This document shows, one piece after another, positions 24,729-33,638 of a stretch of 64,000 nt of DNA. This DNA comes from Nocardioides sediminis. GTDB lineage: Bacteria; Actinomycetota; Actinomycetes; Propionibacteriales; Nocardioidaceae. Positions within the stretch are counted from its first letter, which is position 1. Every line of letters begins with the position of its first letter. Location of the stretch: NCBI RefSeq assembly GCF_003047295.1, contig NZ_PZYZ01000003.1, positions 1-64,000 on the forward strand. Direction: 5' to 3'. Made by a program: the position numbers and the translations under genes. The notes under the pieces were generated by a model. That model searched no databases. It was not told where the DNA came from and was given only the letters and a program-made list of their open reading frames with translations.

Positions 24729-26264
24729 ATGGTCCCCGAGACCGCGTCCCTGGAAGCGACCGTCGACCTCGGCACGAGCACGCCGTACGCCGAGGTCCGC
24801 GAGACCCACTCGGCGGTGGTCTTCCTCGTCGGTGACCGCGCCTACAAGCTCAAGAAGCCCGTGGACCTCGGCTTCCTCGACTTCTCCACCCGGACCGCTC
24901 GGCGGGAGGTGCTGCACCGCGAGCTCGAGCTCAACCGGCGCCTGGCCCCGGACGTCTACCTCGGGGTCAGCGACGTGCTGGACGTCGACGGCGGACCGGG
25001 CGACCACCTGCTGGTGATGCGCCGGATGCCCGTCCTGCGCAGGCTGGCCCACCTCGTGCGCACCGGCGCCGACGTGGACGAGGTCGTCGACGACCTGGCG
25101 CGCACCATGGCCACGTTCCACGGGCGCTGCGCCCGGGGTCCGCACATCGACAGCAGCGGCACCCGGGACGCGCTGTGGGCGCGGTGGCAGGCCAACACCG
25201 CTCGCGCGCGGCCCTTCGTCGGCACCCGGTTCGACGCCACCCTCTTCGAAGCGGTCCAGCGGCTCGTCGAGCGCTACCTGGCCGGCCGGGAGGCCCTCTT
25301 CGACGACCGGATCCGGCGCGGTGCCGTCGTCGACGGCCACGGTGACCTGCTGGCCGAGGACATCTTCTGCCTCGACGACGGCCCACGCATCCTGGACTGC
25401 ATCGAGTTCGACGACTCCCTGCGCCACCTCGACCAGATGGACGACATGGCCTGCCTGGCCATGGACCTCGAACGCCTCGGCTCCCCCGAGGCGGCGACAC
25501 GGCTCCTCGGCGCCTACGCCAGCCTGGCGGGCGACCCCGCCCCGGCCACCCTGGTCCACCACTACGTCGCCTACCGCGCCTTCATGCGGGCGATGGTCGC
25601 GTGCCTGCCGCACGGCCCCGAGCACCGCACCGCGGCTCCGGCGCGACTCCTCAGCCTGGCCCACCAGCACCTGGAGGAGTCCCGGGTGTCGCTCGTCCTG
25701 GTGGGCGGCCCGCCCGGGACCGGCAAGTCCACCGTGGCCGCCGGACTGGCCGACGAGCTCGGCTGGACCGTGCTGAGCAGCGACCGGATCCGCAAGGAGC
25801 TCGCCGGGATCCCCGCCGAGGAGCACGCCCCCGCGGCCATGGGCCAGGGGATCTACACCCCGGAGTGGACCGAGCGGACCTACGCCGAGATGCTGCACCG
25901 CGCCGAGTCCCTGCTGGCGCTGGGCGAGTGCGTCGTCCTCGACGCGACGTGGGGCGAGGAGCGCAGGCGTACGGCGGCCGCGGCCGTCGCGTCCCGCACG
26001 TCGAGCGAGCTCACGCAGGTGCGGTGCGACCTGCCGTCGGACGTGGCCACCGCCCGGCTGACCGAGCGGCAGGGCGGCCGCGACCCCTCCGACGCCGACG
26101 GGGAGATCGCCCGCGGGCTGGGTGCGTGCTTCGAACCCTGGCCGCAGGCGTGGCGCGCCGACACGCTGCCGCCGCCGGAGTCCGTCGTCGCCCGGCTCCG
26201 GCACCGGCTCCAGCCGTGGCGCACCACCCCCCACCTCGCCCTGCCGCGCCTGCCCGCCGACTGA
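24729..26264 (+). CDS. Rv2004c-like bifunctional APH-like/AAA P-loop kinase
   Basis: A 511-residue two-domain protein. The N-terminal 300 residues resemble an aminoglycoside-phosphotransferase fold: the Lys-containing strand [18 protein letters not shown], the catalytic-loop-like [14 protein letters not shown], and LDCIEFDD. The C-terminal part is a P-loop NTPase with Walker [11 protein letters not shown] (about 325-334), like gluconate/shikimate kinases. The architecture matches Rv2004c of the DosR regulon. GGAGG lies eight bases before the ATG at 24729; an upstream TTG at 24666 falls in the promoter and is rejected. The substrate is unknown. The alcohol dehydrogenase gene follows after one base. 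Confidence 0.9.
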   Translation: MVPETASLEATVDLGTSTPYAEVRETHSAVVFLVGDRAYKLKKPVDLGFLDFSTRTARREVLHRELELNRRLAPDVYLGVSDVLDVDGGPGDHLLVMRRMPVLRRLAHLVRTGADVDEVVDDLARTMATFHGRCARGPHIDSSGTRDALWARWQANTARARPFVGTRFDATLFEAVQRLVERYLAGREALFDDRIRRGAVVDGHGDLLAEDIFCLDDGPRILDCIEFDDSLRHLDQMDDMACLAMDLERLGSPEAATRLLGAYASLAGDPAPATLVHHYVAYRAFMRAMVACLPHGPEHRTAAPARLLSLAHQHLEESRVSLVLVGGPPGTGKSTVAAGLADELGWTVLSSDRIRKELAGIPAEEHAPAAMGQGIYTPEWTERTYAEMLHRAESLLALGECVVLDATWGEERRRTAAAAVASRTSSELTQVRCDLPSDVATARLTERQGGRDPSDADGEIARGLGACFEPWPQAWRADTLPPPESVVARLRHRLQPWRTTPHLALPRLPAD

Positions 26265-26265
26265 G

Positions 26266-27303
26266 ATGACCGTCGGGCCGGACACGATGCGGGCCTGGGC
26301 GGTCAGCGGACGCCCCGGCGGTCCGACGCGGGTCCTCCCGGTCGAGCGCGAGGTCCCGCGTCCGGGACCGGACGAGGTCCTGGTCCGGGTCAGCGCCTGC
26401 GGGGTCTGCCGGACCGACCTGCACCTCGCCGACCACGACCTCCCGCCGCGTGCGCCGCAGGTCGTCCCGGGCCACGAGGTCGTGGGCACCGTCGTCGCGG
26501 CGGGATCCGCAGCGGGTCGGTTCGGGCTCGGCGACCGGGTGGGCATCGCCTGGCTGCGCCGGACGTGCGGGCGCTGCGGTCCGTGCCGGACCGGGCGGGA
26601 GAACCTGTGCCGGTCCTCGCTCTACACCGGCTGGGACGCCGACGGCGGCTTCGCCGAGCTCGCGCTCGTGCCGGAGGCCTTCGCCTACGCGCTGCCCGGC
26701 CACCTCGGGGACGAGGAGGCCGCCCCGCTGCTGTGCTCGGGCATCATCGGCTGGCGGGCCCTCAAGCGGGCCCAGCTGCCGCCCGGAGGGCGGCTGGGCA
26801 TCTACGGGTTCGGCGCCAGCGCGCACATCACCGCCCAGCTGGCCCTGGCCCAGGGGGCGGAGGTGCACGTGCTCACGCGCGAGGAGTCGGCGCGCGAGCT
26901 CGCCCTCGAGCTCGGGGCGGCGTCGGCCGGTCCCGCCCACGGCTCTCCCCCGGTGCCGCTCGACGCGGCCATCCTCTTCGCCCCGGTGGGCGACCTGGTG
27001 CCGGTGGCCCTGGCCGCCCTCGAGCAGGGCGGCACCCTCGCGGTCGCCGGCATCCACCTGACCGACGTCCCGCGGCTGGACTACCAGCAGCACCTGTTCC
27101 GGGAGAGGACGCTCACCAGCGTCACCGCCAACACCCGCGCCGACGGCGAGGAGCTCCTGCACCTGGCCGCGGCGCTCGGGATCCGGCCCCGCGTCACGAG
27201 CTACTCCTTCGACCGGGTCGACCAGGCGCTGGAGGACCTCGCCCGCGGTGCGGTCACCGGAGCCGCGGTGGTGCGCCGCGGCGACGGGGTCAGTCGGCCT
27301 TGA
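26266..27303 (+). CDS. zinc-dependent alcohol dehydrogenase family protein
   Basis: A 345-residue medium-chain dehydrogenase. Catalytic zinc ligands are Cys in CGVCRTD (about 45) and His in PGHEVVG (about 69). The structural zinc site is [15 protein letters not shown] (about 100-115). The Rossmann segment is [20 protein letters not shown] (about 180-200). It is close to the AdhA-type (Rv1862) zinc-binding alcohol dehydrogenases. ATG 26266 is one base after the kinase stop, with ATG 26287 as an alternative. It would recycle NAD(P)H or handle aldehydes under low oxygen. Its 3' end overlaps the convergent Usp gene by 14 bases. Confidence 0.9.
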   Translation: MTVGPDTMRAWAVSGRPGGPTRVLPVEREVPRPGPDEVLVRVSACGVCRTDLHLADHDLPPRAPQVVPGHEVVGTVVAAGSAAGRFGLGDRVGIAWLRRTCGRCGPCRTGRENLCRSSLYTGWDADGGFAELALVPEAFAYALPGHLGDEEAAPLLCSGIIGWRALKRAQLPPGGRLGIYGFGASAHITAQLALAQGAEVHVLTREESARELALELGAASAGPAHGSPPVPLDAAILFAPVGDLVPVALAALEQGGTLAVAGIHLTDVPRLDYQQHLFRERTLTSVTANTRADGEELLHLAAALGIRPRVTSYSFDRVDQALEDLARGAVTGAAVVRRGDGVSRP

Positions 27304-27691
27304 CCGCCAGCACCGGGCAGTGGGCGTCGAGCAGGATGCGCTGTGCGTTGCTGCCCAGGATCAGCTTGCCGACGGGCGACCGCCGGCGCAGGCCGATCAC
27401 GAGGAGCTCGGCCGAGTTGGCCTCGGCGAGGCTGATGAGGTCCTCGGCGGGCTCGAAGCCCCGCACGAGCTGGCGGATGTCGTACTCGAGACCCGACTCG
27501 TCGAGCGTCTTGCGCACGGCGTCCATCTCGCTCTCGGCGGCCTGGGCCCGCTCCTGGTCGTAGTCGTGCCCGCCGCGGTGGGAGTTGACCACCACGAGCT
27601 TGCTGCCCCGCAACCTGGCCTCGGAGATGGCGGTCGCGAGCGCGGCCTCACCCTCCGGCTTGGGGACGTATCCGACGACGACGGTGCCCAT
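27290..27691 (-). CDS. universal stress protein (single Usp domain)
   Basis: A 133-residue UspA-fold protein: [15 protein letters not shown] at the N-terminus, [12 protein letters not shown] in the middle, and the ATP-binding loop [24 protein letters not shown] at the end, which keeps G-x9-G-S-N. The ATP-binding type is therefore likely. Mycobacterial DosR regulons hold several Usp genes. GGAGG lies eight bases before the ATG. A TACGGT -10 candidate is at 27745-27750 on the minus strand. No strong DosR box was found directly upstream. Confidence 0.92.
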   Translation of the reverse strand: MGTVVVGYVPKPEGEAALATAISEARLRGSKLVVVNSHRGGHDYDQERAQAAESEMDAVRKTLDESGLEYDIRQLVRGFEPAEDLISLAEANSAELLVIGLRRRSPVGKLILGSNAQRILLDAHCPVLAVKAD

Positions 27692-27825
27692 GGCGCCTCC
27701 TTGTGCAGAGCAGACCGGCCGCAGTGGTGCGTGCCGGTGCTTGGCACCGTACCCAATCCGGGGCCCCAGCGGGAGGCTGTGGACGACGAGGCGCGCCGGT
27801 CGCTCCGAGCGGGCAGGCTGTGGCC

Positions 27826-28305
27826 ATGCCGGTGCTCGCCCCCATCACCCGCTCCACCCACGTGGCGCTGCGGGCGGCGGTGCTCGACCTCAGGGAGAAC
27901 GAGCGGCGGCGCCGTCCTCCGCCGACGATGCACGTGGGCCTCCCGGCCCGGTACGCCGCACGCTTCGTGCACGATGCCGGCGGGACGCTGGACCGGTGGC
28001 CGGACCAGGCGCTGGCGGCCGACGTGGTGGGTGCACTGCTCCAACGGGCGCGACGTGAGCTCGGTGCAGTACTGGGCGGACCTCCCCCGGTGCCGCTCGC
28101 GTGGCTGACACGCGCCGGGTCGCTGGCGGTGCACGACGCCGACGTGACGTGGTCCTCCGCGACCCGGACGGCCTACGCCGAGGCGGAAGTGCCGTGCACC
28201 TTCGTCGTGGTCACCCGCGACGGCTGGGTCGACCCCACCACCGGGGTGCGGCGCGAGTGGCGCCGGCTGCGGCGCCGGTCGGGCACGCCTCCCTCGCGGA
28301 CCTGA
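27826..28305 (+). CDS. conserved hypothetical protein
   Basis: A 159-residue soluble protein without signal peptide or membrane helices. It opens with APITRSTHVALRAAVLDLRE and has a C-terminal domain with AWLTRAGSLAVHDADVTW and CTFVVVTRDGWVDP, suggesting an alpha/beta fold. A CAGGCT box ends six bases before the ATG (leaderless type), although GTG 27820 is possible. I do not recognise a family. It is divergent from Usp and ends the dormancy-like island, so a stress role is possible but unproven. Confidence 0.7.
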   Translation: MPVLAPITRSTHVALRAAVLDLRENERRRRPPPTMHVGLPARYAARFVHDAGGTLDRWPDQALAADVVGALLQRARRELGAVLGGPPPVPLAWLTRAGSLAVHDADVTWSSATRTAYAEAEVPCTFVVVTRDGWVDPTTGVRREWRRLRRRSGTPPSRT

Positions 28306-28329
28306 CGCCCGCCCCTCCCGGAGGACCTG

Positions 28330-29796
28330 TCAGTCGGTCCAGGTGTGCACCGGCTCGTTGGTGTGCATCCGTGCGCGGTAGTCCTGCAGCGTGGCCCGCA
28401 GCGCGTCGTAGGTCTCCATGTCCGTGCGCCGTCCCATCTGGTCCACGAACCACTCGGCGCCGTTGACGCCGAGCAGGCAGCGCTGCTCGATGATGCCGAG
28501 GAGCCGGTCGCGCACGTCTGCCTCCACGCCCCGGGCGTCGAGGCCCTCGGCCGCCATCGGCAGCAGCCGACGCAGCACCAGCTCGGTGGCCCGCACCTGA
28601 CCGATGCCCGGCCAGTAGATCTGGGCGTCGAGACCCTGCTGCGCGGCCACGTGGAAGTTCTCCTCCGCCGCGGAGAAGGACATCTGCGACCACAGCGGCC
28701 GCTCGCTCTCCGCGAGCTGGCGGACCAGGCCGAAGTAGAAGGCCGCGTTGGCGATCGTGTCGGCGACCGTCGGCCCCGCGGCGAGGAGGCGGTTCTCCAC
28801 GCGCAGGTGCGGCACGCCCCCCGCGATGTCGTAGACGGGCCGGTTCCAGCGGTAGATGGTGCCGTTGTGCAGCCGCAGCTCCGACAGCTCGGGGGTGCCG
28901 CCCTCCTCGAGCACCTGCAGCGGGTCCTCGTCGTCGGTGATCGGCAGCAGCGCCGGGAAGTAGCGGACGTTCTCCTCGAAGAGGTCGAAGACCGAGGTCA
29001 CCCAGCGCTCGCCGAACCACACCCGCGGGCGGACGCCCTGCACCTTGAGCTCCTCGCTGCGGGTGTCGGTCGCCTGCTCGAAGAGCGGGATCCGGGTCTC
29101 GCGCCACAGCTCCTTGCCGAGCAGGTACGGCGAGTTGGCGGCGACGGCGAGCTGCACGCCGGCGATGGCCTGCGAGGCGTTCCAGTAGGCAGCGAAGTCG
29201 TCGGGGCTGGTCTGCACGTGGAACTGGGTGCTCGTGCACGCCGCCTCGGGGACGATCGAGTCCGCCGTCGTGGACAGGCGGTCCCGCCCCGAGATGTTGA
29301 TGGTGATGTCCTCGCCCCGGGCGTCGAGGATCTGCTCGCTCAGCAGCTTGTAGCGGGGGTTGGGGCTGAGGCTGGCCTGGGACATGTGCCCCTCGGCGAG
29401 GGTCGGCAGGATCCCGATCATCACCTGGTGCGCGCCGACCTCGCTGGCCGCCGCCTCGGCGTCGTTGAGCGAGCGCCGCAGGCTCTCCTCGAACGTCGTC
29501 AGTCCGCCCGCGCGCAGGGTCGCGGGAGGGACGTTGATCTCGATGTTGAACTGGCCCAGCTCGGTCTGGAAGTCGGGCTTGGCGATGGCCTCGAGGACCT
29601 CGCTGTTCTTCAGAGCGGGGTCACCCCGGTCGTCGACAAGGTTGAGCTCGACCTCCAGCCCGGTCATCGGGTCGTCCGTGTCGAACCTCGCCTCCCGCAG
29701 CATCCGGGCGAAGACGTCCAGGTTGCGTCGGACCTTCTCGCGGTGGCGTGTCCTGTCGGCGCGCGAGAACTCCTGCTGCTCGACTTCTTCTCCCAT
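28330..29796 (-). CDS. glutamate-cysteine ligase family protein
   Basis: A 488-residue GCS2-type carboxylate-amine ligase. Visible are TGLEVELNLVDDRGDP (the Glu metal ligands of the ATP site), QFNIEINVPP, CTSTQFHVQ and HNGTIYRWNRP, all conserved in the actinobacterial branch of gamma-glutamylcysteine ligase-like enzymes. These bacteria use mycothiol, so a glutathione pathway is unlikely. EgtA-like or another gamma-glutamyl ligation is possible, but no egtB-D genes are nearby. TAGGGT ends six bases before the ATG, predicting a leaderless transcript. Confidence 0.87.
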   Translation of the reverse strand: MGEEVEQQEFSRADRTRHREKVRRNLDVFARMLREARFDTDDPMTGLEVELNLVDDRGDPALKNSEVLEAIAKPDFQTELGQFNIEINVPPATLRAGGLTTFEESLRRSLNDAEAAASEVGAHQVMIGILPTLAEGHMSQASLSPNPRYKLLSEQILDARGEDITINISGRDRLSTTADSIVPEAACTSTQFHVQTSPDDFAAYWNASQAIAGVQLAVAANSPYLLGKELWRETRIPLFEQATDTRSEELKVQGVRPRVWFGERWVTSVFDLFEENVRYFPALLPITDDEDPLQVLEEGGTPELSELRLHNGTIYRWNRPVYDIAGGVPHLRVENRLLAAGPTVADTIANAAFYFGLVRQLAESERPLWSQMSFSAAEENFHVAAQQGLDAQIYWPGIGQVRATELVLRRLLPMAAEGLDARGVEADVRDRLLGIIEQRCLLGVNGAEWFVDQMGRRTDMETYDALRATLQDYRARMHTNEPVHTWTD

Positions 29797-29867
29797 GGCC
29801 CGACCCTAGTCACGCCGAGCCTCCACGGACAGCCGTCACCCCCCGCGGGATGGACCGGCCGCGCTCG

Positions 29868-30824
29868 TCATGCGGCCCCGAGGCCCGGGCCGGCACGGAA
29901 CCGGTCCCAGAGGTCGGGCGAGCACGCCTCGTCCAGCAGGTCGGCCACCAGGCGCGCCAGCGAGTGGTCGGGCTCGACGGCCCGGCACCGCTCGACCGCG
30001 CACCAGGCGAGCGCCCCCTCGCCGGCGAGCCACGCGGCGACGGCCAGCACCGAGGCGGGGCCGGCCACCAGCTCGTCGGGGAGCCGCCGCACCGCGTCGC
30101 TACACGTCGCGACCCAGCGGGTCGCCGTCCCCCGCGACAGCCCGCTCCACGCCTGGTCGCGTGCCGCCGGGTCCCGGAGCGCCAGCGCGAGGGGCACCAG
30201 CACCTCCACCGGCCACGGCTCGAACCGGTCCGCGTCCCCGGCCACCAGGTCCCGCACCTGCGCGGGCGAGAGGGGTGCGGGCGCGGTCGCGAGGAGGGCA
30301 GAGGACTCGGCCACGCCGTCCGCAGCCGGATCCAGGGTCGCCCGCAGCTCGGCACGGGAACCCCGGGTGACGCGGCCGTCGAAGACCGCACGCGCCGTGA
30401 ACGGGTGCGCCCCGCAGTCGAAGGGCACGCCACGGTAGGAGGCCGGGTCGCGGCCGGGGAGCACCGCGAACCACCGTCCGTCGTGGACACGGAGCACGTC
30501 GATCACCTCGATGCCTCGTTCGGTGAAGGCCTCCAGCAGGGACCAGGCCGACTCGTCGGCCACGGTGGTGTCGTCGTCGTAGACCACGAAGATCACCTGC
30601 CGCACGTGGTGGCGAAGGCTCGGGCGGAGGAGGGCGTCGACGAGGTCGTCGACGTCGTCGGGGTGGTCCGGCAGGTCGACCCGCGCGTGGAAGGAGGGTC
30701 GGTCGCCGAAGGTGAGCATGGCGACGGACGTCTCGGGGTTGAACCCGATGGCGATCGGCACGAACGCCAGGATGTCCTCGGGGGTGCGGGCGACCAGCGG
30801 TGTGGGTGTCGGTGTGGAAGTCAT
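29868..30824 (-). CDS. DUF4192 domain protein
   Basis: A 318-residue protein of the actinobacterial DUF4192 (PF13830) family. The N-terminal domain contains PEDILAFVPIAIGFNPETSVAML, the family hallmark, followed by QVIFVVYDDD and YRGVPFDCGAHPFTARAVFDG. The C-terminal half is helical and Ala/Arg-rich, with a VAAWLAGEGALAWCAVERC segment. Function is unknown. It is divergent from dinB across about 110 bases. Confidence 0.87.
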   Translation of the reverse strand: MTSTPTPTPLVARTPEDILAFVPIAIGFNPETSVAMLTFGDRPSFHARVDLPDHPDDVDDLVDALLRPSLRHHVRQVIFVVYDDDTTVADESAWSLLEAFTERGIEVIDVLRVHDGRWFAVLPGRDPASYRGVPFDCGAHPFTARAVFDGRVTRGSRAELRATLDPAADGVAESSALLATAPAPLSPAQVRDLVAGDADRFEPWPVEVLVPLALALRDPAARDQAWSGLSRGTATRWVATCSDAVRRLPDELVAGPASVLAVAAWLAGEGALAWCAVERCRAVEPDHSLARLVADLLDEACSPDLWDRFRAGPGLGAA

Positions 30825-30924
30825 GCCGGCACGCTTCCCGGCCCGACCGACCGTCCCACCTCGACGGTCCGTCGCTGTGGACGACGACCGTCCGCCGGTC
30901 CCCTGTGGACGGGAAGTGGCCTGC

Positions 30925-30930
30925 GACAAT
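30925..30930 (+). promoter_or_regulatory. -10 box of the dinB transcript
   Basis: GACAAT ends six bases before the ATG of the 15-codon upstream frame. No LexA-type SOS box was seen around it. Confidence 0.5.
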
Positions 30931-30936
30931 GACGGC

Positions 30937-30984
30937 ATGAGCCGCTCCGTGCCGATCCCGGTCCCGGGCCGGCTCCACGCCTGA
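30937..30984 (+). CDS. 15-residue upstream ORF coupled to dinB
   Basis: ATG at 30937 opens a frame of 15 codons (MSRSVPIPVPGRLHA) whose TGA overlaps the dinB ATG as TGATG. The GACAAT box predicts that the mRNA begins at this ATG. The dinB start itself has no Shine-Dalgarno sequence, so ribosomes finishing the small frame would restart on dinB. It may act only as a translational lead-in. Confidence 0.5.
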   Translation: MSRSVPIPVPGRLHA

Positions 30985-32288
30985 TGCGTCGTACCGCCTC
31001 GGTCCTCCACCTGGACATGGACGCCTTCTTCGCTGCCGTCGAGCAGCGCGACAAGCCGTCGTTGCGGGGACGTCCCGTGGTCGTGGGCGGCACCAGCGGC
31101 CGGGGAGTCGTCGCGACGGCGTCGTACGAGGCACGGGTGTACGGCGTGCGCTCGGCCATGTCGACGCGCGAGGCCCGGGCGCGGTGCCCGCACGCCGCGT
31201 ACCTGTCCGGGCGCTTCCACGCCTACCGCGAGACCAGCGCACGGGTGATGGACGTGCTGCGCGCGGCGTCCCCGCTCGTGGAGCCGCTGTCGCTGGACGA
31301 GGCCTTCGTCGACCTCGAGCGGGCGGACCTGCCCGACCTCGAGGTCGGCACCGTCACGGCGTTCGGGGAAGAGCTGCGGGCGCGCGTGCGCGAGGTCAGC
31401 GGCGGGCTCACCGGCACCGTCGGCATCGGCACGTCCAAGTTCATCGCCAAGGTCGCCAGCGAGCTCGACAAGCCGGACGGGCTCACGGTCGTGCCGCCCG
31501 GGACCGAGCGCGACCTGCTGCGGCCCATGAAGGTCACGGTCATCCCCGGCGTGGGACCCGCCACCGCCGAGCGGCTCCGGCGCGCGGGCATCCACACCGT
31601 GGCCGACCTCGAGGCGGTGAGCGAGGACGAGATGGTCCGCCTCCTCGGCAAGGCCCACGGGCACGGGCTCCACCGCCTGGCCCGCGCCGAGGACGACCGT
31701 CCGGTCGTGGCCGACCGCGAGACCAAGTCGGTCAGCAGCGAGGGCACCTACGACACCGACCTGACCGACCGGAGCCTGATGGAGGGCCTCCTGACCCGCC
31801 AGGCCGCGCAGGTCGGCACCCGGTTGCGCAAGCACGGCCTGTCCGGGCGCACCGTGACCATCAAGGTGCGTCTGCACGACTTCACGACGCTCAGCCGCTC
31901 CACCACGTTGCCCAGCCCGACCGACAGCGGGACGACGATCGCGCGCCTGGCCCGGCTCCTGCTCGCCGACCTCGACACCTCCGGCGGCGTCCGGCTCCTG
32001 GGCGTCGGGGTGTCCGGGCTCGCCGACTGGATCCAGGAGGACCTCTTCGGCGAGACGGAGCCCGAGCCGGAGGACGTCGTCGTGCCGGAGCCGGCACCGT
32101 CCGTGCGCCACTTCTCCCCCGGGATGGACGTCGTCCACGAGGAGATGGGCGCCGGCTGGGTGTGGGGGTCCGGCAAGGGCGTCGTCACGGTGCGCTTCGA
32201 GACCGCCGACAGCCCTCCCGGCCCGGTCCGCTCCTACTCGGTCGACGACCCCGCGCTGGCCCCGGTCGCCCGTCCGGCGGAGGACTGA
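30984..32288 (+). CDS. dinB: DNA polymerase IV (Y family)
   Basis: Error-prone lesion-bypass polymerase. The 434-residue protein has the catalytic palm motifs HLDMDAFFAAVE (residues 9-20) and LSLDEAFVD (about 102), the HhH region VIPGVGPATAERL (about 190) and a little-finger domain from about 250. A C-terminal extension (about 375-434, GAGWVWGSGKGVVTVRFE) resembles the small beta domain found on actinobacterial DinB proteins. Translation appears coupled to the upstream 15-codon frame. No SOS box was seen, as for many mycobacterial dinB genes. Confidence 0.93.
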   Translation: MRRTASVLHLDMDAFFAAVEQRDKPSLRGRPVVVGGTSGRGVVATASYEARVYGVRSAMSTREARARCPHAAYLSGRFHAYRETSARVMDVLRAASPLVEPLSLDEAFVDLERADLPDLEVGTVTAFGEELRARVREVSGGLTGTVGIGTSKFIAKVASELDKPDGLTVVPPGTERDLLRPMKVTVIPGVGPATAERLRRAGIHTVADLEAVSEDEMVRLLGKAHGHGLHRLARAEDDRPVVADRETKSVSSEGTYDTDLTDRSLMEGLLTRQAAQVGTRLRKHGLSGRTVTIKVRLHDFTTLSRSTTLPSPTDSGTTIARLARLLLADLDTSGGVRLLGVGVSGLADWIQEDLFGETEPEPEDVVVPEPAPSVRHFSPGMDVVHEEMGAGWVWGSGKGVVTVRFETADSPPGPVRSYSVDDPALAPVARPAED

Positions 32289-32412
32289 GCCGACCGTCTG
32301 CGTCACGGACGGGAACAGCGACGAGATGGGGTGAGGGCGTGGGCGACGGACTCCGACGCTCATGGGACCCATCCGTTCGGGGCACCGGCACGAAGCACCC
32401 CTGAGAAGTCCC

Positions 32413-32440
32413 TGAGAGTTGCAGAGGGAGGCAACTCTCA
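32413..32440 (+). other. 10-bp hairpin in the sigB leader
   Basis: A perfect stem TGAGAGTTGC/GCAACTCTCA with an 8-base purine loop (AGAGGGAG). It lacks a U-run and stands 125 bases after dinB and 128 bases before the sigB ATG. It could be a dinB terminator or a structured part of the sigB leader. Confidence 0.5.
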
Positions 32441-32568
32441 CGCGGGGTGGGACGTCGAGTCAGATGAAGGGCCGACCAAGGTGGGGCCGGGGAATCTCTC
32501 GTCCGCGCAGGCCGTTGGAGAAGACGTGGCGGCGTATTCGGCGCACCGCCACGAAGGAGGAGACGACG

Positions 32569-33555
32569 ATGAGCACCGCACAGAGCACCGCCCGGAGCAC
32601 CCGCACGAGCACCACGCGTGAGATCGAGGGTCGCGACAGCGTCGGCCTCTACCTCGACGAGATCGCCCGCACTCCTCTTCTCGACGCCGCCATGGAGGTC
32701 GAGCTCTCCAAGACCATCGAGGCCGGCCTGCTGGCCGAGAAGCTCCTCGAGGAGGGCCGGGTCGGCCGCCGCAAGGGCGGCGCGCCGATGCGCGCCAGCC
32801 AGGAGGAGCTCGAGTGGCTGGCCGAGGAGGGCCGCCGCGCCGTCGACCAGTTCATCTCCGCCAACCTGCGTCTCGTCGTCTCCATCGCCCGCAAGTACGG
32901 CCGCTCGCAGATGCCCATGCTCGACCTGATCCAGGAGGGCAACACCGGTCTCATCCGCGCCGTGGAGAAGTTCGACTACACCAAGGGCTACAAGTTCTCG
33001 ACGTACGCCACGTGGTGGGTCCGCCAGGCCATCACCCGCGGCATCGCCCAGCAGGCGCGCGTCGTCCGCCTCCCCGTGCACGTGGTGGAGGAGCTCAACC
33101 AGGTCAGCGGTGCCCGCCGCACGCTGGAGCGCCAGCTCGGCCGCGACCCCGAGCCGCAGGAGATCGCCCAGGAGCTCGGCATGGACGTCGACCGGGTCCT
33201 CGACCTCCTGTCGTGGGGCCGGGACCACGTCTCCCTCGACACCCCGGTGGACGAGGACGGCGACACCTCGCTCGGTGACCTGATGGCCCAGGAGACGGCC
33301 CCCGGTCCCGACCTGGAGTTCCTGGACGTGGAGGCGCGCCAGCGGCTCGACGACCTCGTCAGCCACCTCGACGACCGGGCGGCCGACATCATCCGGGCGC
33401 GCTACGGCCTCACCGACGGGCGCCAGCACAAGCTGGCCGACATCGGCGCCAAGCACGGCATCTCGGCCGAGCGGGTCCGCCAGCTGGAGCGGGAGGCGCT
33501 GCAGAAGCTCCGCCGCATCGGCGACCCCGACCTCGCAACCGGGACCGCCGCCTGA
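32569..33555 (+). CDS. SigB-like group 2 sigma factor
   Basis: A 328-residue primary-like sigma factor without region 1.1. Region 1.2 is DSVGLYLDEIARTPLLDAAM; region 2 contains NLRLVVSIARKYGRSQMPML and [20 protein letters not shown]; region 3 has RLPVHVVEELN; region 4.2 has KLADIGAKHGISAERVRQLE. It is close to mycobacterial SigB and Streptomyces HrdA/C/D, which act in stress and stationary phase. AAGGAGGAG lies about seven bases before the ATG, and the N-terminal Ser/Thr-rich 20 residues are disordered. It shares the window with sigA, 21 kb away, much as SigA and SigB are neighbours in mycobacteria. A 280-base leader suggests its own regulated promoter. Confidence 0.92.
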   Translation: MSTAQSTARSTRTSTTREIEGRDSVGLYLDEIARTPLLDAAMEVELSKTIEAGLLAEKLLEEGRVGRRKGGAPMRASQEELEWLAEEGRRAVDQFISANLRLVVSIARKYGRSQMPMLDLIQEGNTGLIRAVEKFDYTKGYKFSTYATWWVRQAITRGIAQQARVVRLPVHVVEELNQVSGARRTLERQLGRDPEPQEIAQELGMDVDRVLDLLSWGRDHVSLDTPVDEDGDTSLGDLMAQETAPGPDLEFLDVEARQRLDDLVSHLDDRAADIIRARYGLTDGRQHKLADIGAKHGISAERVRQLEREALQKLRRIGDPDLATGTAA

Positions 33556-33579
33556 CGGTTCGTCCCGGCGAGTGACGCA

Positions 33580-33612
33580 AGGCCCGCTCCGATCACGCAT
33601 CGGGGCGGGCCT
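33580..33612. terminator. bidirectional terminator between sigB and the GH3 gene
   Basis: A 14-bp stem (AGGCCCGCTCCGAT / ATCGGGGCGGGCCT, one T-G pair) with a 5-base loop lies between the two convergent genes and is followed by CGTCATGT. Confidence 0.8.
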
Positions 33613-33638
33613 CGTCATGTGCGCCGGCCAGGACAGCG

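Noticed and set aside
27755..27770. GGGGCCCC upstream of the Usp gene as a DosR box
   Set aside because: It lacks the TT/AA centre and the GGGAC half-site seen in the other boxes.
32363..32380. GGGACCCATCCG before sigB as a DosR-like site
   Set aside because: Only one half-site is recognisable and the spacing of the second does not fit the 14-bp pattern.
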